A DNA stretch of 64,000 nt from Drosophila pseudoobscura (GCF_009870125.1 NC_046680.1:20107501-20171500), one strand, 5' to 3'. Counted from the stretch's first letter, positions 1 to 24,579 are shown. Translations and numbers: made by a program. The notes: generated by a model from the letters alone, not told the origin.

Positions 1-3000
1 GGAAATGGATCCGATGGTCACGGCAAGTCCGACGAGGATGTCCTCTATCAGAAGGGAGCCTCGTTCAGTGCGAAGCTGGCCAACGATGACAGCAAACTGA
101 TGTCCCAGGGGGCGTATGCCGGTGCAGCAGGCCCCGGTGCCACAGGGACCAGGGGCAATGGGAACGGAGAAGATGGGTCCGACTCCGATGGCGATAGCTA
201 CGACTACAGCGAGGGCGATGACTCCAGGTCGAGGTTGCAGAAGGAGCAGCAGCAAGAGCAGCAGCAGCAACAAAAAGTCAATTCAAACGATTATTACATA
301 TCAGCGGAGAGCATCAATTTCAATTCGGAGGGCGATGGCCCGGAGCCGGATGTGCCCGATTTTAGAGCGGCCAGCACGTCAAGCACAACCACAATCAGTA
401 CCACCGCAGCGCCTAAAACCACCACCACCAGCACCAGCACCACCACAACAGGAGCCCCAGTCCCCCCCATGACAGCGAGGGGCAGCAGCCAGAATCAACT
501 GGATGTGGACTATGGGGAGAGCAATGGTGCGAATGGTGGGGATGACTACTATAACTACAAGTCCGACATGTCAATCTACGACGATGTCAACAATAATCAA
601 TTAAACTTAAGACGCAACAGCAACACCAATAGCAACAGCAAATCGCAAACATATCAGTCGACAAGCAATACGAACAAGAACTATAACAAGAACAATAACA
701 GTAACAAGAACAAGAGCCGCAGGACCAACAGCAACAGCAAGGTTCAAATGCATATCACGAGGGTATACATCAATCGGAACAACATATCAGGAACGGATGT
801 AGAAATGGGTGGAGTTACAGGAGCCGATCCAGCGCCAGCGATAGCCACCAGCACCAGCAGGTGGGTACAGGAAAGGGAATCCTCATTAAACTAATTAGAA
901 CGAGGCGACCGCATTTCATATTTCAAATGACTCATTCCATGCCATCTCCAACAGCAGTTCCAGCTGCAATCTAGATTGTGGATCCGATGGCATCTGTGCC
1001 TTGGAGGCAACCGCGGCCAGCTCCCGCTGCCTGTGTCCCTTTGGCAAGACGGGCATTGGCTGCCAGGAAGGTGAGAGATAAATGTTGTATGGGCGATGTG
1101 ATATAAAGCTAATATCGGCTGTTTTTTGCCCTTTAGATATACGGGCACATGTGCCGCGCTTTGCCAAGCGCTCCTGGCTGGCATTTGCCGCACTTCACGG
1201 GGCTTACAAGCACGTCCAGCTGCGCCTGGAGTTCCGTCCAGAGTCCTTTGACGGCATCATACTGCTGAGCGGAGAACGCGACGATCTTACCGGAGATTTC
1301 ATGGCCCTGCTGCTTAATAAGGGGTTCGTGGAGTTCTGGTTCGACTGCGGCTCTGGCGTGGGCAGCGTCCGATCCCGGGAGACCATCATGTTGAACGAAT
1401 GGAACTCGGTGATCATCTATCGCCATCGCTGGGATGCCTGGCTGGTGCTCAATCATGGCACCAAGGTCCAGGGCAGATCCAATGTGAGTGGGGCAAGCCA
1501 CCTCCCTGAAGTTCCTTTCTTACTGATTTAATTCTTTGCCAGGGCCTATTCTCGCGCATCACCTTCCGGGAGCCTGTCTTCCTGGGTGGCATTGGGAATA
1601 TCACCGGCCTGGCCAAGCGCCTGCCACTGGCCGAGGGATTCTCCGGCTGCATTCGACGCTTTGTGGCCAACGAGCATGACTACAAGTTCACCGAGCATCC
1701 GCTAGGCGACGTCACCAATGGCTTCGATATACGTGAGTGTTATACAGTCATTTTGGGGTTCTTTTGCTAAACTCATTGTCTGTAAACAACACAGAGGACT
1801 GCTCGACGGACAAGTGTGTGCGCTATCCCTGCCAGCATGGTGGAAAGTGCCTGCCCTCGGATCAGGGAGCCGTCTGTCTCTGTCCCATTGGATACGTCGG
1901 AGACCTTTGCGAGATTCGCATGGATCTGCAGGTGAGCTTCATCGTTTAATGGCTTTCTTTTTGGGTGTTCTAATGCAAACTATTATAATAGGTGCCCGCC
2001 TTCAATGGGTCGTCATTCCTTCGCTATGCGCCGCTGGGTGACAGCGCGCTGATCTGGCTGGAACTGAAGGTGATCCTGAAGCCCGAACAGGCGGATGGCC
2101 TCATCCTGTATTCGGGCCCAGAGCAGCGAGGCGACTTCATTGCCCTGTATCTGAACGATGGCTTTGTGGAGTTTGCCTTCGACCTAGGAAGTGGACCTGC
2201 CGTAGTCCGGTAAGTGAGATTATGCCTAGTCTCCATCAGTTACTCATTCTTTGGTGTCCTCTTTGCAGGAGTGAGTACTCTCTCAGCATGGGCCAGTGGC
2301 ACACCATCAAGATCTCTCGAACTGCTCGTTTGGCTGTGCTCAAGGTAAAGGCTAGCAAAATCTCCATCAAATTATGGCTTCTATATCCTGGCTCGTTTTT
2401 CCATAGATCGATCAGCACCAGGAGGTCATGACCATCTCCTCGAATGGTTTCTGGCACTTGTCCCTGGAGCAGAATCTCTTTGTGGGCGGTGTCAACCATG
2501 TCGACCGGCTGCCGCTGGACCTCAAGTACAAGCCTTTCTTTGTGGGATGCATTCAGAGGGTAAGTGAGCTCGGATATCCAGCAGCCATACTCTAATGTAC
2601 CCTTTTCTTTGCGACACAGATTGATATCAATGGCCACTCGCTGGGCATTGTGTCCGAGGCACTGGGGGGCAGCAACATTGGAAACTGCCCCCACGCCTGT
2701 GTGGCCCGACCGTGCGGACCCCTGGCGGAGTGCGTTCCGCAGATGGAGAGCTACGAGTGCCGCTGCAGCATCTACAACGAGCGCTGTAACAAGGCCGCCG
2801 AAGTGCCGCCAGAACTGCTACCGGCTCTCCACAAGTCCAAGGTCCTCGAGACCAAGCACAATAAGGGTGGAGACGTAGACGGAGACACGGAGGAGGCCGT
2901 GGCCAAGAAAGTCTCAGTCCTGGCGCACAAGAAGCACTCGAAGAAGCGCAAGCATTTGCATAAGCCACCTGGCACCACCCCCATCACTACCACCACAAGC

Positions 3001-4593
3001 ACAAGCACAACCACAGCCAAGCCCCACGCCACAGCCCCACGGGTGACGGATGATAAAGCCACAGCCCCAGCAGGGGCCTTAAGCAATGAGGAAATCGAAG
3101 ATGATATCATATTCCGCTTTGTGCAGCAGCAGCAGCAGCAGCAGCAGGAGCGGCCACAGCAGCTGACGCCAGAGATGAGAAAGCCGAAAACTCCTTCTCC
3201 TTCCGCAAATCCTCCCCCAACTCCAGCTATAACCATGGCCAAGCACTCGAGCAAGCATCAAGTGAGCAAGCACGAGCACCACCAGAAGCCAAACGCAGCC
3301 TTTGCTCACAAATTGAGCCGCCTGCCCACCCACTATGAAAGTTTCCAGACGAACCCGGACAGCGACATCCTCACATTCGAAGACAACAACGACTGGGTGG
3401 CCAGTCTGCAAAAGCAGGAGTTCGCCGATGCCTTGGCAACCAGCAGCCAGGGCAGCCAGGATAGTCCGAGCCCGTCGGGCGAGGACGACAGCAATGCCTT
3501 TGTCTTTGATGAGTCCCTGTTCGATGCCTCGGACGGGACCGAAGAATATCAGCGGAAGCAGCTGAACGAGGACATGAAGCGCATCATGTCCAACTCGAAC
3601 ACGCACAGCAACCACAAAAAGGCGGAGCCCGAAGTACAGGCTGCACCCAGCGGGGTTTCCTCCAGCGAGACAGCGCAGTACAGTGAGGACTACAACGATG
3701 ACGATGAACTGCTGTCGCCTGTGCTACATTCAGAGCTGGAAGTTCATCTGGAGACCTATGCTTCCACCACACCACAGACCCACACGGACTGGAGCCTTCT
3801 GAAGAAGTTCGACCTGTCCGCGGAGCACCAGTCGCAGGTGCAGGGAGTGCGCAAGAACTTTGGGGCCTGCTTCGCCGGCGCCGACAGCTATTTCCACTAC
3901 AACGATGCGGACACCATGAGCCAGATCATCAGCTACAACATTGATCTTAATCTGCGCATCAAGACGCATTCGGAGAACGGCGTCATACTCTGGACGGGCC
4001 GCCAGGGAACGACGGATGAGCACGACGACTATTTGTCGCTGGGCATCGAAAAGGGGTTAGTACCGATTCTCCAGAGATCCTCCGAATACCACTTTATCAT
4101 TCAAATTTTCACCAGATACTTGCACTTCCGCTATGATTTGGGCTCTGGTGAGGTGGACATTATCTTCAATGGCACCAAGGTCAGCGATGGCCTGTGGCAT
4201 CGTGTGCGAGCCATAAGGTAAGGACAACATGATTGATCTGTAAGTAAATAGATTACCGATGATTATCCCCTTTTGCAGGAACTCACAGGAGGGCTATCTA
4301 GAGGTCGATGGCCGCAAAACGTCCACGCAGCGAGCGCCTGGCAAACTGCGTCAACTAAACACGGATACGGGTCTATATGTTGGTATGTATTGGGATATGG
4401 ATGGAAGTAATATCCACTCATTTATTTTTGTACTTTAGGTGGAATGCCGGATGTGGCATACTTCACGCATCGGCGCTACTACAGCGGCATCGTGGGCTGC
4501 ATATCGGAGATCGTGTTGGCTGGCGAGATGAAGCTGAACTTTGACCCAAACACCCTGGGAACGGAGCACAACGTGGAGACAGGCCTACTATGA
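1..4593 (+). CDS. SP2353: SP2353-like secreted LamG/EGF multidomain protein (3' part, 5' end outside window)
   Basis: Partial gene, open from base 1. Exons: 1-860, 958-1070, 1137-1483, 1543-1732, 1795-1931, 1992-2209, 2269-2344, 2407-2559, 2620-4055, 4116-4217, 4279-4382, 4439-4593. They join in frame to 1296 residues plus TGA. Order seen: Ser/Asn/Gln/Thr-rich low-complexity region, an EGF-like module (965-1067, CxCxxG spacing), laminin G domain, second EGF (1797-1920), second LamG, third EGF-like (2686-2790), a roughly 350-residue Pro/Ser/His/Lys-rich linker with a Q8 tract, and a third LamG ending in GCISEIVLAGE. This LamG/EGF alternation is that of the agrin/pikachurin/perlecan C-terminal group and, by memory, of D. 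melanogaster SP2353 (CG8403), which sits next to CG8405. Likely extracellular; LamG domains of this kind bind glycans such as those on dystroglycan. The N-terminus and any signal peptide are not in view. The symbol rests on domain order and synteny, not on an alignment. Confidence 0.8.
3124..3147 (+). repeat. Pure (CAG)8 tract encoding Q8
   Basis: Eight uninterrupted CAG codons inside the linker between the third EGF-like module and the last LamG domain of the SP2353-like gene. Pure codon repeats of this sort are usually length-polymorphic. They lie in a region already low in complexity, so a functional effect is not implied. Confidence 0.9.
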
Positions 4594-6160
4594 AACACTG
4601 CACTAACGCCTCAAGACTTTTTATATCGAATAGTTTAAATGTTATGTTAATTACACAAATGTCCTTTGTCGATTTGTGTTTGTACAAAAATACGCTTTTA
4701 AAAACAAAACAGAAGTTTAGAGAGAGGTTGAGGGAAGAGCATTTTTTTACACCAAGAGAAGAGGAGAGGATAGGAGAAGATAGGAGATGAGACGAGATGA
4801 GGAGTATCGAAACTAAATCTAGAGTGGAAAACATACTACATACATATTATATACAAACGTATTGAGTATATACAATAGCATACATACATATAGATATATA
4901 TTTAATGAGCAAAGGAAATACCAAAAAAACAAAAAAAAACAACAAAGGGCATGCATGCTTCGTATAGAGCCTGTGACTGTCAATACTTCAGAATGGAATA
5001 GTTTATATATACCTTTAGCAAAGAGGATTTATATCGAAAGGAGAGTAAAATCATATAGAATATGATATATCAACCGTGTGCGGAGAATCGTAGTTTAACA
5101 AAACGGTATGTACGATCATGCCGGAAGTCCATTTAAGGAACGATTAACAATTACGATTACCGAATATCGATAGCGATACTTTAGTGTGTTGAACCGTTAC
5201 GCTTTACATGCAGAGCTGCCGTCTTTTTTGTACAACACACACACACACAAAACCCACACCACACCACACTGCTGTACACACTCAAATTACACACAAACGC
5301 GTGCAAGTGCATATTGGCAACACTTTCGTTTTTCGCATTGCTGTACCTAAAACAAAAACTATGAACTGTATAACTGTACATTCTGTACTATTTGGCGCTT
5401 CTTGGAAGATCCTGTCAAAACACGAAACGAACGAATCAAAGAACGGAGTAGTAGAGGAACATATTAAATGGTAAGTTAATAAATGTGTAGCGTGTATTAG
5501 TATATAAGTCGGCACATAAACAACACACACACACAGAGGGAGAGACAACGACACGAACACAGACAAACACGCCTGCCTAAGTAACTTTTATATAAAACCA
5601 ATCGTAAGATACTAATAAAAAGACACCAAAGAATCTTAAGCCATACGTAAGAACACTAACACACACACACACACACACGCTGAACAAGAATTGAAACACT
5701 ACGTATGAGAGCGATTTTTAACAATTTATACTACCATACAAGATACAATATACATACATACATAACAACAGAACAAAGAACTAAAAAAACAAAAACAAAA
5801 CTAGCTAAAGAAAACAAAAACCAAAAGAGTAAAAAACAGCAATTTAACAATCCAATAGCGAAATTTTTAACAAAAAATGCGAAACAAACAACTAATCCAA
5901 TCCAAATAGCCTGTGGAAACATTTATAAGGGTTCAAAGAATAAGAGACGAAACAAAGTAACGTAAAACAAAAGCAGTGAGCAGAAAGCAGAGAAATCGTT
6001 TGCATTCTCATCTTATGAGTATGATTTTGTAGCTTAAAGGGATAATATCCACGTATGTAGTTATATACACATCATAATAAATTTGCGTAACTATATATAT
6101 GACTATGAGAACTATAGAAAACAAATGCGTAACATGAATAAAGAAATCACAACCACCAAT
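4594..6160 (+). other. Long 3'UTR of the SP2353-like gene
   Basis: About 1.5 kb of AT-rich, non-coding sequence follows the TGA at 4591-4593. It contains CA repeats (about 5231-5245, 5521-5534, 5663-5680) and several AATAAA words (about 5479, 6077, 6137). The last one, 6137-6142, is the best candidate for the distal cleavage signal. No conserved ORF is seen. The exact 3' end is inferred. Confidence 0.6.
6137..6142 (+). terminator. Polyadenylation signal AATAAA, SP2353-like gene
   Basis: AATAAA hexamer at the end of the AT-rich 3'UTR. It is the last such word before the sequence changes to the promoter region of the next gene. Earlier AATAAA words could give shorter transcripts. Confidence 0.5.
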
Positions 6161-6387
6161 CAATGTAAAACAAAATTAAACGACATTCAATGTAGCTTAT
6201 TTGTATGATGGAATGGAGATCGAAGCATCGAGACATTTAATTTCGTACATTGGTTTGCAGAAAATAAAAATAAAAAGCGACTCTACACGGCATTTAATTT
6301 CTGGGCTTTGATATTTGAATTTAGCTTTTGAGCGCGCAATTGTCGGAACTGATTTCGTTTGGAACCATGAAACATGGAACATTGAGT

Positions 6388-6897
6388 TATCGATAACGAT
6401 TATCCGCCTGCCTGGAAAATATATTAAAAGAAATATTTTACGATTCCCAAGAGTTTTTAAGGTATATTAAAGAACATAGCGTATAGAAACTTCTATACGC
6501 AGGTTTTTTAATTTCGCTTTCTAATAAGTACTTCCTTAGATTATTTATTCCACAGGACTGCAAATATATCCTCGTCACTCATTCACTTTCAAACTTAGGC
6601 GCGCAGCTCTACTATCCAGTCGATACTATCGAGAGGCGGTTGTTGGATTTTTCACCTGTTTAAAGTGTGGTAAAATCAGCTGAGAATAACCTTTTATCGA
6701 TTTCAGATTTCAGATAGGCCAGTCAAGTAGAAAATTGATGTATTAATGGCCTAAAATTATGTGGGTTGAGCTAAATGTTCGATTTAGCTGGTAATATTCG
6801 ACGGAAGATAAAAACGAGGTATATGCAAAATATAACTTGAATTCGTCAGTATATTTACGGTATATTTTGGTATATTTCTGAAGGTCTGGGTCACACT
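6388..6897 (+). promoter_or_regulatory. Housekeeping promoter region of membralin (DRE, E-box, motif 6, motif 1)
   Basis: Seen: a perfect DRE TATCGATA at 6388-6395, CAGCTG (motif 5) at 6677-6682, a second DRE-like TATCGATT at 6695-6702, two GGTATATTT words (motif 6) at about 6859 and 6870, and GGTCACACT (motif 1) at 6889-6897. In Drosophila the motif 6 plus motif 1 pair marks TATA-less housekeeping start sites (M1BP class). Transcription probably starts near 6890-6910, giving a roughly 330-nt 5'UTR to the ATG at 7237. An exact 27-bp repeat (6793-6819) lies just upstream of this pair. Confidence 0.7.
6793..6819 (+). repeat. 27-bp module, copy A (exact match in inverted orientation at 61023-61049)
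   Basis: Starts AATATTCGACGG and ends AAAAACGAGG. The identical 27 bases occur on the opposite strand at 61023-61049, and a diverged form lies at about 59999-60030. Here it sits about 40 bp upstream of the motif 6 cluster of the membralin promoter. Confidence 0.9.
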
Positions 6898-7236
6898 GAT
6901 CACAATATCACAATAATAATGGTAGGTGTTTTTCTGTAAATTATAAATTATTAAGTTAAAAAGCACCCTCAAGCTTTAATTTGTTGTTGTTCGCTCTATT
7001 CAATGTGACAGCAGGGGGATTGCTAGGGCAGTTACGATGTCGCAAACGATGAGGCACACACCATAGAAAAAAAATTAAGCTAAGCAGAAAACACAACAAC
7101 ACTACCAAGAACAGCAACAACACAGCGGAGTTATTTTCGGCCCCAAATCAGAGATTGCGGAAGCCACGGCCCGGACAAGACACGGAAGTTACTCTTAACA
7201 GTCGACCCCTCTCGCAAGACCAGACCCTGAGGAGTC

Positions 7237-18988
<11,752 letters not shown>

Positions 18989-19450
18989 GCAACGCATTAA
19001 TGGCCAGGCCCTAACGTCCTCCCATGGCCCTGGGCCATCCCACAGTCAAGCACCACCTCTGCCCCTGATCTTCCCCTTCCCCTGACATAACTAACCGCAT
19101 AACAAGATGTTATACATAAAAGAACTAGTAAATTTTTAGATAATTTGTCTGGTGTACTTATGTCTGGAGATCAGCCACGACTCACTGCCCACCCGCCCCT
19201 GCCCATTCTGTATCTGTGAGTGCTGGAGCGTGTGTGTGAGTGGGAGTGGGTGGGTGGCTGAATGTTGATTGGTTGTCTGAGAGGTGGGTGCTAGAGCGTG
19301 TGTGAACTAGACAGAACTCAAAGGTTGAAAGCTGCGTGGACTGCAGCGACTGCAGACGAACTGTGTTATGTTAGTTAAGGAGAGGGGAAGGAGGGCAGAG
19401 GGATGTTGGGAAAGTTGTTTGCTTTTTAATTAGGCCAATAAAAAGGGTTT
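18989..19450 (+). terminator. Membralin 3'UTR with AATAAA at 19437-19442
   Basis: The TAA at 18986-18988 is followed by about 450 nt without a coding frame and then AATAAA at 19437-19442. This is the first canonical signal after the stop and probably ends the transcript. Confidence 0.6.
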
Positions 19451-20228
19451 CCGAACCCACAAATACATATTTACACGTACGCATATATACACAAGCACCT
19501 ACACACACACACAAACACACACGCAAGCTAGTCGCTTTATAATCTTCAACCGCCAACCTTCTGCCGGCTGCTTTATTGAGAAAAATTCGCGGGCAATTTT
19601 TAATTAATTTTTCGCTCCCAACCTCCCAGCGAATCTAGGGATCCCAGGGTCCAGCCAGGCCGCACCGCATGCCCCAATAGACGGAGGGACGGACGGATTC
19701 CGGCCCCTGATGCTTGGTTTGAGCACTTTTTTGCCTGAATTTCATTAAATGCCAAGAATTGTCATTTTGTTTGTTTGTTTGAACATTATTTGAGCCGGGC
19801 ACCTACAGCAACCACACTGTGAATATTCATGAATAAAAAAAGGCTTGAAAGTTTGATTGAATTCAAAACTCAATACTCTTTATTGGATCACAATCGAGTC
19901 AAATAAATGCGATTTTCTTTGTAATTGTTACTCTTTTAACCCATTTCTTCTTAAGTTCGAGTGGATTTCTGGCAACAGATGCCCATTTATGAGTATATAC
20001 GAGTATGGATTTGAATTTGTCTGATGTGCAATGAGAGTGTGATTGTGACGGAGATTTCTAGGACTATTCAATAAGCAATTGAGCAGGGACGATGCCCGAA
20101 GACGGTTTACGAGAATAATTCTTAACTATTAATACTAAACTTACACTAGTAGACTACGACTATTTGCTATTGCTAAAACTGTTATTTCTTAATGTGTAAA
20201 AATATACGAAACAAAACTCTATAATACT

Positions 20229-20426
20229 TTATTCGGGAGACGAGGGAGTGAACCGATGGCAGCCAATAATTTTTCTTGGCAATTCTATTTGGTGGAAATT
20301 TCCAGCTGCATTCCAACCGCCCTCCTGGATCGGATTATAAATTCCGTACTTGATGTCAATCTGAGCACAAACGATCCGGAGCATTGTCCCGATTACAAGG
20401 CGGAACAATATTGTTTGCTAGGTTAA
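20229..20426. other. Candidate small ORF region, open on both strands
   Basis: On the + strand ATG 20256 to TAA 20426 encodes 56 residues (MAANNFSWQFYLVEISS...), with four cysteines and no low complexity. On the - strand ATG 20384 to TAA 20229 encodes 51 residues (MLRIVCAQIDIKYG...HRFTPSSPE); the frame is open further upstream, to an AG at about 20415, and its stop overlaps an AATAAA. Both readings look more protein-like than surrounding DNA. Neither matches a family I know, and a chance ORF of this size is common. At most one strand would be coding. Confidence 0.2.
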
Positions 20427-23400
20427 ATTCTAGGGATGAATTAAATCCATCTTTTACAGATTTAAAATTTGTTTACTGATATTTATAGCGGGCTGTGGAT
20501 TGGCTTTGTGCCAATTCTGTTCGCCTGGCTCTTGAGATCTGTAATGGCTTGTTTTCCTGAATTTCGAGCGATGAAATCTCTCTCTTTCAAAAGTGAAAGG
20601 TCCTGCTAGTCCCTGAAACCAGGAAACCATAGGCCTGACATTGTGCTGACGTATCGAAGAAAGTTGTCCAAGCGGTGAGGTACAGTCTGGTCTGGTATCC
20701 TTTCGATCAGTATGACATCTCATCTGCTGCAGCGGGCCCCTAGAATCCCATCCGTTCTTTCGTGAACTATCTGTTAGATCTGTGAGTACGAAAGTACACT
20801 GCTGTGTTGGCCTTGTCCTCCTCCATCTGCCTCCTCAAGTTTTCAAATGGTTGTTAGTCCCTGATTTTTCCTCGAACATGGCTCGGGCGCAATCCAGCTG
20901 AAAATGGATAGTGATTTGCATAAATGTTAATGGCCGAAGGATGGCAATTTAATTTAAATGAAACATAAACAAATTATGCTCCATCAGCAGTGAGACGAGA
21001 CTCTCGTCTTGATCTGCATATTCCTGCTGAGGTCTGCGAGTCGCAGTCCCGGCCCGATAGATACTTCTATGGATGGATATACACATATAGATTTTATGGA
21101 TGCCAAGGCATCATCGTCGATGGGTATTGGGTAGTGGTGTGGGCATGTACATAGTACGTATCCGCCGAAAGTTTGACGCAAAAATATGTAAATAGAACAA
21201 TGCAAATTGTCAGAGCACCGAGTGCTCCTGTGCCAGCTCCTGCTTCAGCTGGAGCTCCAGCTACGGCTCTTTCTGTTCCTGTTCATCCTCCTGCCTCAAG
21301 TTGTGCTGTCACTGCGCATTTCTTCCAGTTCGCTGATGTGAAGCCAAGTATCTTACAATAATAAACAGCGGGGTCGTGCTGTGACGTGTGTGTGCTCCCT
21401 CCGAGCGACTTCAGACGGAATGGAGCTGACGATGACGGAGTGGAGGCGTGTCCGCCCAGACAGCCCAGACAGCCCTGACAGCCGGACAGCAGGAGGATAG
21501 CAGGATGAAGGCGGGGCCAGACCCCATCAGGAGATGGCTATAGAAAGACGGTGGGATATGGAGCGAATCATACATACATATTTATTATGTCGCAAGTACT
21601 CGCCCTATACTGCCTATACATATGAGCCGCATGAGCGTCTTTCTTTGATTAACATCTCTATCAATATTTTCTTATTATTTGCTCATTTCATTCATTCCGC
21701 AGTCGAGGACCGAGAACTTTTCAATAAAGATGCCCCACAAAGGGGCGCTGACAGCACTGACGGCACTGACGGCAAAAGGAAATAAACAAATCATTTGCAT
21801 CTCATTAATGCAAATCACACACGCACCGCCTGCCTCCCCCCGGGGGGTAGCATGTGCTTATGAAAGTGCGTTAAAAGGCTAGCCACCCTCGCAGCAGATA
21901 TACATATGTATGTACGAGTATAGTCTCCATTTGTCCCACGCTGGTTGCTGCTGCTGCTACTGCTGTTAATCAGAAGTCAAACAAACCCCTACTTATGAGC
22001 CATGATTATAAGCACAACATTTTAATTGGCTCTTTGCGAGTGTGTGGCAGCAGCAAATATGGCCAAGAGCTAAATTGGGGCTTAAGCTAATCACCAGACA
22101 AATTACATAGAGCTTCTTTCCTATCAGTGTACAAAGCACATTCTTGCGAATACGCGTATCCTTCCCACCGGCAGAGACCAGGCAAGTCAGGAATTATAAT
22201 TGAAATTGTAATAAACACAAATGACAGTTCAAAGTAATACCCGTGTCCTTTCATATGCAGCAGACAGGCCGCGCTGTGCGACTCCCTTTCAGGGGCTTTT
22301 GATTGAAATTGGAATTGCTAAATGAGGGAGAGCATTCCTTTCTATTTTCCACAGAAATGGCTATGCAAACGATTTCTTGCATACCTTCCATTGTGTTTTC
22401 GTGTGTGGAATTTCCTTGGCGAATGTTTCACCTGCACCGTCCTGAGCACAATCAAATGGTCAGTACACCCATCTTGTTGGAGGGCATTGAGGCATTGAAT
22501 GGAAGTCTGAGCGGCTTGAGGGACTCAATCCGTTGGTCTGTCGATGAAGTAAAATTGATATATTGAGCGGAAAAGGATTCGCGAAGGTTTGAAAGGGAAA
22601 ATCATAAGGAATTTCTTTGATATTTGTATGAAAAGCAATCTTTTTTATTTATTTAAATGAGTTTGTTTGAATCAACATTGAAATAAACTTATAATTGTAA
22701 AAACTATAACGATATTACTTCTGAAGAACTTATCTATTTTTGCAGTGCTTCAGGACTTTTGAATGGTCTCCTTCTGTTTATAGTTTCAGCTAAAGTTCTA
22801 CCCTTTTTGAACTTCTAATTAATTAATTCTTCCACTTCCATCGAAGAAAAGTTGGCTCCCACTCAACATGAATGTAAAACCTGGAAAAAAGTAACAGGAT
22901 TGATTTATACAAGCTGGAGAGTATAATGAGCTGCATTCGCCCGTTCAAAAGACACTTTTTAACAAATACACTTTGCTTTAGTTAGTTCTCACTTCAGTGA
23001 GTGCAAGAGTTCCCAAAGAAGTTGAAAGCTTTCACTTTAAGGACACCTTTCACAGACACTTTCCATTTCAGTTTGATTGCTGAACGAATCTTGTTAAACT
23101 ACGTGTATTCTCAAGCAATAACATTCGGATATCAGGTTATAGCTATGAGTATACACGTGGCCGTTGAAGATTCTAGTCGCCGTCGGCATTGCCTTGGCCG
23201 TCGCTGTCATCTTAATCCACTTTGGACATAACTACTCGTAGAATCTCGCACTTTCATTGCCACGACCGTATCGTACCGGACAGTCACATCCTGTCCCGTA
23301 CCGCCCCGTCCCGTTCCGTCCAGTGGGTAATCGGATAGCCAATTGTTATGGTTGCCACGGCGGTCACTTTGCGGGTGGATTCTATTTAATTTTCATTCCT

Positions 23401-24579
23401 ACTTACCCCAGGTGGCGGCTCCTCAGGATAGAACGGCATTCGCCTGGAGCATTCTCCTGCGGTTTTGTGTTACGCATTTGATGCGCCTAATAATGCCACA
23501 CCGCAGAATTAATTGCACTATAATTTGTAATTAAGTTACCGGGCAAACACGAAACCATGCGCGGCCCTTGGGGTGGGCATCTGCCCGGTGGAATTTCAGG
23601 TTGGAAAGGGGAAAGGCAAGGATTGCTGTGGCATGCTCAGGCTAATAAAACCGAGCAGGTCAGAGCCGGAGGACCAGGACCAGGAGCAGTGGCGTTGTCT
23701 GTGTGTGTGTGGCTCCTAAAAGTTTCCCTGCCTCACTGCCCCGTGGATGGGGTCTCTGGCTCGGTCTCGGTCTCTCCTCCATCCCCATCCCCATCCCCAT
23801 CCCGCCATCCTATCCATAACTGAACATGTAACTACGTTGTTCCACTGTAATTAATTAATTACATTACACAAACTTGCTGTCATCGCGGTTGCTTTACCTG
23901 TTCTGCTGTTGCAGCAACAAGGGCAGCATATTTTCCACACCATCTGCATCGTGCCACATGGCAGAGGGGGGGGGGCGGCGAAGGCAGGCCACAAACGAGC
24001 ATCACTTTCAATGAAATTAACCTGTTCCGCCATCATTCTTTCAACCTCCCAGCCCCCCGTACCCAAACAATTATTAAGCAATTTGCGAGCAAAGCCAATC
24101 AAACTACTTTGGTGGCAAACTTTGGAGCGTAAAATGCAAAATGTAAATAAAATAAAGAGTGTTTGTCCGGTCCTCAGGTACTAAAACTTCATAAAAATGC
24201 ATTAAAAGTTCAGCCAACGAAAGGGGGGGGAAGGGTAAAGCAGGGAGAGTGGGAGAGTGTGGCAGGTAGACAGCTAAAAGTTGAGTTAATAAGCTGAAAG
24301 ATTCTTTTAGTCAGCTTAAAAACATTATTTCTCATTTAAGGACTCGTATTGCCATCGTAGTTTTGCCATGGCTTTAATTGTGGGAGCTGGACAGGCGGCT
24401 GCTGGAAGATGACGATGATGAGGAAAATGGGAAAAATCAACAAATATCAAATTTGTTCGGTTCTGCTGCCTGCGGGGCAAGGAATTTGTCTGATGTTGCC
24501 ACTGCTCCTGCTGCTCCTCCTGTCTGCGTGCTTGTTGTGCTACTGTTGCTTTCTTTTCCAGTATCTTGTCTCTCTCCCG

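Noticed and set aside
20454..20723. 89-codon minus-strand open frame upstream of the 20.3-kb small ORFs
   Set aside because: Charged, irregular composition without hydrophobic core or motif; stops before the candidate small ORF and has no acceptor linking them.
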